Shown: positions 56,756-64,000 of the stretch, piece after piece
Layout: every line of letters starts with the position of its first letter
Numbering within the stretch: the first letter of the stretch is position 1
Assembly (NCBI RefSeq): GCF_031143425.1
Contig: NC_090438.1
Coordinates: forward strand, 755,559,823-755,623,822
Direction: 5' to 3'
DNA length: 64,000 nt
DNA from: Pleurodeles waltl
Taxonomy: Eukaryota; Chordata; Amphibia; Caudata; Salamandridae
Position numbers and translations under genes: made by a program
Notes under the pieces: model-generated
Seen by the model: only the letters and a program-made list of their open reading frames with translations
What the model was told of the DNA's origin: nothing
The model's database searches: none

Positions 56756-57325
56756 ACTATCAAAATAATCTGAATAATTGATTCAAATATTTTATTCACC
56801 AGGAACCAAAGACTTCCTCTAACCCGTTTGCAGCTCATGTAGTTTCTTTACACTTTCTTTAATGTCTACCTGCAGAGAAGTGTTGGGAAGATGAGTACAA
56901 CATTAAGGGTTACATATATGAAAGTGTCTCTGCAATTTCCAAATAGCGATTTAATGGAAACTACTATTATAAATATTCTACTAATAGTAATTTAGTCAAG
57001 TTTGTAATCACAATTAAGACATTTCCTATTTGGAAATCGAACTGATGCGAAGCCCCCTTCTCGTGGCTAAGTTGGGAAGAATACCACATGTGCCAATGAT
57101 TTTGCAACAGGTCTCTTGTCTGTAAAATATTGTCCCACCAGTCTTATGAACTGAAACATGATTTCAGTATTCCAAAAGTCTATTCAATTATTCATTGCAT
57201 TGTTTTATGTGCCATGTTGTACTGCCTTTCACTTCTGGTTCTTGGATTCAAGTATGGTGTTGGCATCCAAGGGCACAAGGCATACGCACTGTCTCCTTAA
57301 AGAGAATAAGAAAGAGAAACATTAT
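55959..57325. other. Mostly unassigned, includes a (TA)n tract
   Basis: 55959-56560 is GC-richer and shows no homology I recognise. 56580-57325 is AT-rich and probably includes the left flank of the second-family Harbinger relic, judging by CAATTTCCAAATAGCGATT at 56931 and TTTCCTATTTGGAAATCG at 57021, which resemble its right flank near 58160-58330. Confidence 0.35.
56715..56753. repeat. (TA)n microsatellite, about 19 units
   Basis: A pure TA alternation occupies 56715-56753. Confidence 0.95.
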
Positions 57326-58025
57326 TTTACAAACATGCTATTGAACGCTGTATGAATTAAGTTTGTAATACTCTTACAAAGTAAAAAACCATCACCAAAA
57401 TCACCTTGAGACAGGTGGTTATTTATTCCACTGTGGCGGAACATAAAGGAGTCATGTGTGCTGCCTGGGAATCTGGCTACAAGGTCAGTTGCGATGCATG
57501 TGGCATCACACACTACCTGAACGTTTAGTGAATGGGTGTTTTTTCTGTTTCTATAAATGAATCCATTTGCAGAGGGAGGAGCATCTGGCAGTATGTGTAT
57601 TATCAACACAACCAATAATGTTTGGAAACTGTGCTACCCGATAAAACATTAGCTTTGTGTATTGTATGTCTTGGGAAGTATTTGCCCACCAGGATGTCCA
57701 AAAAGCTGTGAAAATGCACTTTGTGACACCCCACTGCTACTGCAATAACTCCCTGGCACCTGCCAGAAGCTAAAATGAGTAGAGAACACAATACCAGCAC
57801 ATGTGGTGGAACCGCAATGCTTCTGACTGTTGGGGTTTATAGCTGACGGTGTAACTCAGCAATTAAATTCAAGATTACCTCTCTACTCAGTCTATACTTC
57901 TCATAAATCTCCTCCTCAGTCTGTTCAAACAGGGTAATACTCACCCTAAATATCCTCTCCTGTCTCCTTCTCAGCCTACCAACTAAAATCCTCATCTTCC
58001 TCACTAAGACATACAGAGTCGCTGT
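57326..58025 (-). pseudogene. Harbinger transposase relic of a second family
   Basis: On the minus strand from about 57960, EEEIYEKYRLSREVILNLIA matches the N-terminal block of HARBI1-like transposases. It is followed by LLILASGRCQGVIAVAVG (the 'LxFLASGSxQ' block) and, in the frame at 57615-57322, by NRKNTHSLNVQVVCDATCIA and FPGSTHDSFMFRHSGI. The last of these carries the second catalytic aspartate (GSTHD). The region holding the first aspartate is broken by a frame change near 57605, and the ERTFG block is absent, so the copy is truncated. It is clearly distinct from the transposases of elements 1 and 2 and has no Myb-like gene beside it. Confidence 0.75.
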
Positions 58026-58369
58026 TTTGAAAAAGATAGATGAATTTTAGATGACTTTTTATAGTTTCCACATGATTACCACCTGTAATACAGTGATGGT
58101 ATTTGTATTTCCTTAATGGAAGTTTTGTGACTAATCCAAATTAGGAAATCTTTTGTACATAATGTTAGCGAATCGCTATTTGGTAAACCTAATTTGTGAT
58201 TTCACATTTCAAAATACAAAAAATGCAACTTCAACATAATGGAAAATTAAAAATGTACCATTAATAATGGCTTTCGTGCATACGTATACACCGTTTTGCA
58301 TTTCCAAACAACCTGAAATAGTGATTTGCACTACTGGGAAATGCATAATGGCTTTGTACATATGACCTC

Positions 58370-58480
58370 AAGTCCTTACAATGGCACAGACCACTCCTTT
58401 AGCCTCTAAAAGACAATTCAATGCCACTCTATTTTGAACCAGCATTTTTGCATGGGCATCTAACTGTTCTATTACTATCC
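58370..58480 (-). pseudogene. Endogenous retrovirus env-like transmembrane fragment
   Basis: A short minus-strand stretch resembles the ectodomain of retroviral transmembrane envelope proteins. It has a helical lead (EQLDAHAKML), then a QNR-x-AL motif and a G-x-x-CAI motif at the position of the disulfide-loop region. It ends in a stop next to the flank of the Harbinger relic, which probably interrupted it. A retroviral integrase fragment in the same orientation lies at 63281-63580. The fragment is too short and damaged to have any function. Assignment rests on motif spacing alone. Confidence 0.5.
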
Positions 58481-59118
58481 TGCCTGACTATGATGGAGGT
58501 AGTAGCAACAAGAGGTTGCAAAGGCATCCTCACATGGTGGTGGTGGAACAGGCAATGAAGATGAACATGAAGAACTTGTCCCATTGGCAGAAGGCTGGGC
58601 CGCAGCAGGAACAACTTTGGTAAAATACCCATGGCCAGGTATGAGGGGCCCTGAAGCAGCTTTAGAAACCTGTTTGTAGTCTGAGGAGTGGATCCAAATC
58701 ACAAGACTGCAACATTTGACAGGTGTGTTTGTGGTGAGCAGGATCTCACAGGGTCCACGGAAGCCAGGTTATAGTAGAGTTTTCCTCTGGTACACCTGAA
58801 TGTAGGCTCAGTTGCAGAGCTAGAGAGAATGGCAGGCCTTGTTCAGGCAGCCAGGTAAAGTTACTTGCACCAGAGAACAGAAACTGTAAAGATATTGTAC
58901 AAGCTTTCTGCAGTCTTGTAATGTTTTAAGACTGCATCATCATTCAACTGTAAATCCATCTTGGCAGTAGAGACATAGAAGTATGAGGCAAATGGGGCAA
59001 GCAGCATGTGAAAGCCCAAGATGCTCGCTCCGATCCCCCAGTTGGCCCACGATTATTCCAAATGGGCTCAATTCATCTTCTGGGAAGGGATCACTCTGTA
59101 GGACAGTAATACTAATGG
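58481..59118. other. Unassigned, possibly further env-derived sequence
   Basis: It lies between the env-like fragment and LTR-B copy 3. If the retroviral relic is continuous, this is where surface-envelope sequence would sit, but no convincing motif is readable in any minus frame. Confidence 0.25.
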
Positions 59119-59123
59119 AAGGG

Positions 59124-61800
59124 TATAGGAAGTTGGCTCTGTATATACTATTTCAAAGTAAGAAATAGTGTGCACAGAGTCCAAGGGTTCCCCTTAGAGG
59201 TAAGATAGTGGCAAAAAGAGATAATTCTAATGCTCGATTTTGTGGTAGTGTGGTTGAGCAGTAAGCTTATCAGAGGGTAGTGTTAAGCATTTGTTGTACA
59301 CACACAGGCAATAAATGAGGAACACACACTCAAAGACTTACTCCAGTCCAATAGGTTTTTATATAGAAAAATATATTTTCTTAGTTTATTTTATGAACCA
59401 CAGGTTCAAGATTTACAAGTAATACTTCAAATGAAGGTTATTTCACTCAGGTATTCTAGGAACTTTGAATAATCACAATAGCATGTACAGTTTTGACAAA
59501 AATGGCAATAAGCTATTTTAAAAGTGGACACTGCAAAAATCAACAGTTCCTGAGGGAGGTAAGTAATTATTAAGTTCACAGGTAAGTAAAACACTTACAG
59601 GGTTCAAAGTTGAGTCTAAGGTAGCCCACCTTTGGGGGTTCAAGGCAACCCCAAAGTCACCACACCAGCAGCTCAGGGCAGGTCAGGTGCAGAGGTCAAA
59701 GAGGTGCCCAAAACATATAGGCTTCAATGGAAACAGGGGTGCCCCGGTTCCAGTCTGCCAGCAGGTAAGTACCCGTGTCCTTGGAGGGCAGACCAGGGAG
59801 GTTTTGTAGGGCACCGGGGGGGGACAGAAGCAGGCACAGAAAGTACACCCTTAGCGGCACAGGGGCGGCCGGGTGCAGAGTGCAAACAGGCGTCAGGTTT
59901 TGTATTGAAAGCAATGGGGAGACCCGGGGGTCTCTTCAACGATGCAGGCAGGCACGGGGGGCTCCTCGGGGTAGCCACCACCTGGGCTAGGCAGAGGGTC
60001 GCCTGGGGGTCGCTCCTGCACTGGAGTTCGGATCCTTCAGGTCCTGGGGGCTGCGGGTGCAGTGTTGGTTCCAGGCGGCGGGTCCCTTGTTACAGTCAGT
60101 CGCGGTCAGGGGGAGCCTCTGGATTTCCTCTGCTGGCGTCGCTGTGGGGGTTCAGGGGGGTCAACTCTGGTTACTCACGGACTCGCAGTCGCCGGGCATA
60201 TCTCCCTGAGGTGTTAGTTTTCCGCAGGTCGAGCTGTGGGAGTCGGGTGCAGAGTGGAAAGTCTCACGCTTCCGGCGGGAAACGTGGGGTCTTTAAAGTT
60301 GCTTCTTTGTTGCAGAAAGTTGCAGTTTATTGAACAGGGCCGCTGTTCTCTGGAGTTTCTTGGTCCTTTAGATGCAGGGCAGTCCTCTGAGGCTTCAGAG
60401 GTTGCTCGTCCCTGTTGGATGCGTTGCTGTTGCAGTTTTTCGTCGAAGTAGGGAGACAGGCCGGTGGGGCTGGGGCTAAATCAGTTGTCGTCTCCGTCTT
60501 CACTGCAGGGCTTCAGGACAGCAGTCCTTCTTCTTCTTTAGGTTGCAGGAATCTATCTTCCTTGGTTCTGGGGGGCCCTAAATACTGGATTTAAGGGTGT
60601 GTTTAGGTATGGGAGGGCAGTAGCCAATGGCTACTGTCCGTGAGTGTGGCTACACCCTCTTTGTGCCTCCTCCCTGTGGGGAGGGGGGCACATCCCTAAT
60701 CCTTTTGGGGGAATCCTCCTTCTCAAGATGGAGGATTTCTAAAAGTAAGAGTCATCTCAGCTCAGGACACCTTAAGGGCTGTCCTGACTGGTGGGTGTCT
60801 TCTCCTTGTTTTCCTCATTATCTCCTCCAGCCTTGCTGCCAAAAGTGTGGGCAGGGGCCGGAGGGGCGGGCATCTCCTCTAGCTGGGATGCCCTGTGGCG
60901 CTGTAACAAAGGGAGTGAGCCTTTGAGGCTCACCACCAGGTGTTACAGTTCCTGCAGGGGGAGGTGAGAAGCACCTCTACCCAGTACAGGCTTTGTTCCT
61001 GGCCACAGAGTGACAAAGGCACTCTCCCCATGTGGCCAGCAACATGTCTAGTGTGTGGCAGGCTGGCAAAAGCTAGTCAGCCCACACTGGAAGTCGGGTA
61101 TGTTTTCAGGGGGCATCTCTAAGATGCCCTCTGGGTGTATTTTTTAGTAAAGTGCACACTGGCATCAGTGTGCATTTATTGTGCTGAGAAGTTTGATACC
61201 AAACTTCCCAGTTTTCAGTGTAGCCATTATAGTGCTGTGGAGTTCGTGTTTGACAGAATCCCAGACCATATAGTCTTATGGCTACCCTGCCACTTACAAT
61301 GTCTAAGGTTTTGCTTAGACACTGTAGGGGCATAGTGCTCATGCACATATGCCCTCACATGTGGTATAGTGCACCCTGCCTTAGGGCTGTAAGGCCTGCT
61401 AGAGGGGTGACTTACCTATACCACTGGCAGTGTGAGGTTGGCATGGCACTCTGAGGGGAGTGCCATGTCGACTTAGTCATTTTCTCCCCACCAGCACACA
61501 CAAGCTGTGAAGCAGTGTGTATGTGCTGAGTGAGGGGTCCTTAGGGTGACATAAGACATGCTGCAGCCCTCAGAGACCTTTCCTGGCATCAGGGCCCTTG
61601 GTGCCAGGGGTACCAGTTACAAGGGACTTATCTGAGGGCCAGGGTTGTGCCAACTTGTGCAGACAAAGGTACAGTTGAGGGAAAGAACACTGTTGCTGGG
61701 GCCTGGTTAGCAGGGTCCCAGCACACTTTCAAATCATAACTTAGCATCAGCAAAGGCAAAAAGTCAGGGAGTAACCATGCTAAGGAGGCATTTCCTTACA
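59124..61800 (+). mobile_element. Solo LTR, family LTR-B, copy 3 (2.68 kb), perfect TSD
   Basis: It begins TATAGGAAGTTGGCTCTGTA and ends CATTTCCTTACA. A perfect 5 bp duplication AAGGG flanks it (59119-59123 and 61801-61805). It is colinear with 19980-23129 and contains the empty site of the MITE found there (AAATAGTGTGCAC at 59164). The 233-codon open frame at 59632-60333 is not preserved in the other copy. LTR-B and LTR-A share short blocks near their right thirds (TAGGGGTGACTTAC), so the two families may be distantly related. Confidence 0.85.
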
Positions 61801-61805
61801 AAGGG

Positions 61806-62439
61806 CATAAGAGCATTTCAATGTTTAGGAACATATCTTTGTTACCTTGTTCATTACAGTGCCATTGCTTCTATCCTCTTTGACTGTAGTCTATTGGACA
61901 TAGGTAGCGGTGCATGGAACTTGGAGAATTTCTCTCTGTGGAATTCTACAGAGTTACTTTAAAACTATGTGAGATTCGGTGGAATTCTGCCAACGGACGG
62001 AAAATACACTTTGCACTGCTTGCGCTGCGATTTAGCACAGGCAGTGAAAATACCTACTAAAATAAGTAATTTGAGTTGTTTATGCTGCTTCTCAAGTAGA
62101 AATTACCCAAGAACCAACCCTCTTACTGCAACCACCCACATTGGAAAAATCATGCCAGAAGGCTCCCTATTGACCAAAGATCACACTAAGGAACACCAAA
62201 TTGTGCTTGAGTTTGCCAGCTTGCTTGCTGCAGCAATATGTTGTTCCCATTGTCGCATTGCTTAAACAGGAAAACGATTTGCCAAACAGCTAATGGCAGA
62301 AATTGGTCAGAACTCCGTGTTAAAATTCCCCTAACTCCGCAAGAGGAATTAAAAATCCCTCCCAGGCCTAGTGATAGGCACAATGGAAATGCTGATTGCC
62401 TTCTAGGACCTTGCAAACTGCCTGCACTACTGAGGATAT
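61806..62439. other. Unassigned
   Basis: This is 0.63 kb between LTR-B copy 3 and the MITE at 62443. No family is recognisable. In the retroviral-relic model it would be pol-env junction or surface-envelope sequence. Confidence 0.25.
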
Positions 62440-62442
62440 TAA

Positions 62443-63166
62443 GGGCCCAGGGTAAGACAGCCTAATGTGGTCGCTAACAACGAAAAACACAATTTGTGAC
62501 TGCAAAATGGGCTGGTATGATGTACCATCTCTATTTTGCAAGTTGGTCGCAATTACTGACTCACAAAATAGGGATTTGCGACTTGCAATTAGGAAGAGGC
62601 ATCCCTAGGGCGTCCCTTCCTAATTGAGAGTTGCAGGGGGGTGTATGATTGTTTTGTGACCGCAATTGGGGGCGTAAAACAATCACAGTTACCACCAATT
62701 TCAAATTGTTGGTTACCCATTCGCAAATGGGAAAGGGTCCCCACGGGACCCCTTCCCCTTTTTGAATGGATGCAAAAATATTTTTTCACAGCAGGCAGTG
62801 GACCACTGCCGGCTCTGAAAAAATTTAAAAAACATTGTTTGGTTTGAAATGCATCCTGTTTTCCTTTATGGAAAATGGGCTGCATTTAAAAAATTAAAAA
62901 ATAATAAAAATTTTTAAAAAATCAGCTTCATCCTTTAACATATCCCCAGCAGGCAACCATCTCTGTGAGTGCAGACAATCCCAATGGGGTCGCAAATTGT
63001 GACCTACCTTATGAATATTAATGAGGTAGGTAATTTGCAACCCCATTGGGAATCGTAGACAGTGTCATTGGCACTGTTGCGCATTTGGTTTTGCAACTCG
63101 CAATTTGAGACTTGCAAAGGAGTCGCAAATTGCGAGTCGCAAAACATATGGTCGTACATCTGGCCC
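62443..63166. mobile_element. Harbinger-type MITE with TAA target duplication (724 bp)
   Basis: The ends are GGGCCCAG (62443) and CTGGCCC (ending 63166). TAA lies on both sides (62440-62442 and 63167-63169), the classical PIF/Harbinger target. The interior is rich in repeated and inverted GCAAATTGCGAGTCGCAAA, CGCAATT and GACTTGCAA motifs at both flanks (62490-62590 and 63085-63145), with an AT-rich middle. There is no coding capacity. The TIR match is short, so classification relies on the duplication plus the sub-terminal symmetry. Confidence 0.6.
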
Positions 63167-63280
63167 TAAGTGTATTCCGTGGTCACTAGTGACCTAATAC
63201 TGTACCATGAACGGAGGGATAAAATCTTTGAGTAATCACCTGGCTACAGTGATGGCATCTGCATGAACACAGAAGCACGC

Positions 63281-63580
63281 TTACACCCACCTTAAAAAAA
63301 TGCACATGGCGAAAAGAACATAAAAGTAATTTGCATATTTAGGCATCTGTGTAAAATCTATCTGGATGTGCATAAAGGGCTCTAGGGGGCAGAGGAGCAC
63401 TGTGGGTGACCTTGATCCCTTTCCAAGATGGAGTGGCAGTAACTCTGGGCTATGAAAAAAAAGAAGGATACACACCAATGGGTTCCAGCAGCACATATCA
63501 TACTGTCCTTACCAATGTGGGCTGCTCCATGATACAACCTGGCTAGGTTGGGGAATACACATTTTGGTTCAACCACACAC
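63281..63580 (-). pseudogene. Endogenous retrovirus pol relic (integrase N-terminal domain and start of core)
   Basis: In two overlapping minus frames, the upstream part shows a YHGAAHIGK segment consistent with the HH of the integrase zinc-binding domain. Further on comes a QSYC segment consistent with its cysteine part. The downstream part reads HIQIDFTQMP and ends near FLRWV, matching the start of the retroviral integrase catalytic core, where the aspartate in QIDF would be the first catalytic residue. The two parts are in different frames. The rest of the core is missing, probably displaced by the MITE at 62443. Clade cannot be fixed; the spacing resembles gamma- or epsilon-like viruses. 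Confidence 0.6.
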
Positions 63581-63599
63581 TTAGTGCTGACTTTCTAGA

Positions 63600-64000
63600 C
63601 CACTCAAGGTCTCTTTTGTATTGCTGCTTGATGAAGAACTGTTTTTCATTATCAGAGGCTTGCTACTGCAATTGAGACAAAATATTTTTTTAAACATATC
63701 TTTATTGAAAATGTTGAAGAATGGAAGGGGAGGAAGTTCCAAGGTAATCACAGCACTAAAGTTGAAGCAATGCAAGCACATCGGGAGAATTTTCCAAATA
63801 CCATCCCATCAGTGGTTAATGCAGCATACAATGTTTCAAGGCAACAGTATCAAAACACAACTCTAGGAAATCCAGTAAGTAGCTCCTCAGCACTTAGTAG
63901 TACTTTTGAAAGACCCATCCCCACCCCCTCAGACCCGTTGCCTGATGACAAAAGACCTCCAAGTGGGTTCTCTGTAATGTGTCCGATGTGATTCTGTGAC
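63600..64000. other. Unassigned window end
   Basis: The minus strand contains CAATAAAGATATGTTTAAAAAAATATT at about 63710-63685, which looks like a retroposed 3' end. No coding homology is seen, and the 73-codon plus-strand frame at 63770-63991 has no recognisable relatives. Confidence 0.3.

Noticed and set aside
59632..60333. 233-codon plus-strand frame in LTR-B copy 3
   Set aside because: The homologous part of LTR-B copy 2 lacks a matching frame, so it is open by chance in GC-rich LTR sequence.
63770..63991. 73-codon plus-strand frame at the window end
   Set aside because: No recognisable homology and it is short; the reverse strand looks like a retroposed tail instead.

Overview
This window is repeat-dense, intron-bearing eukaryotic DNA. 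I found no host gene exon, tRNA or rRNA. The repeats are PIF/Harbinger DNA transposons with Myb-like genes, their MITEs, 2-2.7 kb solo LTRs, L2/CR1-like and L1-like LINE relics, a Ty3/gypsy relic and an endogenous-retrovirus relic. This mix, with deep nesting and very low gene density, fits a giant amphibian genome, most likely a salamander or newt such as Pleurodeles. That assignment is inference from repeat content.

Layout. 1-460: GC-rich multi-hairpin MITE cut by the window edge. 717-2748 and 5266-7364: two solo LTRs of one family (LTR-A). 7.6-9.9 kb: LINE pieces on the minus strand. 11.9-16.9 kb: an L1-like relic on the minus strand (ORF2 then ORF1 as coordinates rise), with its ORF1 split by an L2-like LINE (15.6-16.44 kb). 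16906-23455: a third LTR-A that has swallowed two LTR-B copies, one of which holds a Harbinger-type MITE. 24.16-29.6 kb: decayed Ty3/gypsy (gag-PR-RT-RNaseH-IN). 29647-37218: a complete-ended Harbinger. 37322-52661: a second element of that family, enlarged to 15.3 kb by a 1.7 kb insertion and a 5,824 bp tandem duplication. 54.4-55.4 kb: L2-like LINE. 55.8 kb: palindromic MITE. 57.3-58.0 kb: transposase relic of another Harbinger family. 58.4 and 63.4 kb: env-like and integrase-like retroviral relics in one orientation, separated by an LTR-B (59124-61800) and a MITE (62443-63166).

The most interesting system is the Harbinger family at 29.6-52.7 kb. Each element carries three genes: a Myb-like gene (here Myb1, plus strand), a DDE transposase (minus strand) and a second, paralogous Myb-like gene (Myb2, plus strand) diverging from the transposase. 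Myb1 and Myb2 share a domain layout and a phase-1 intron at the equivalent place. GGCGGT/ACCGCC motifs recur in the element ends and in the central divergent promoter, which suggests that the Myb proteins bind both. All copies here carry disabling lesions, although Myb1 exon 1 of the first element and Myb2 exons 1-2 of the second are still open.
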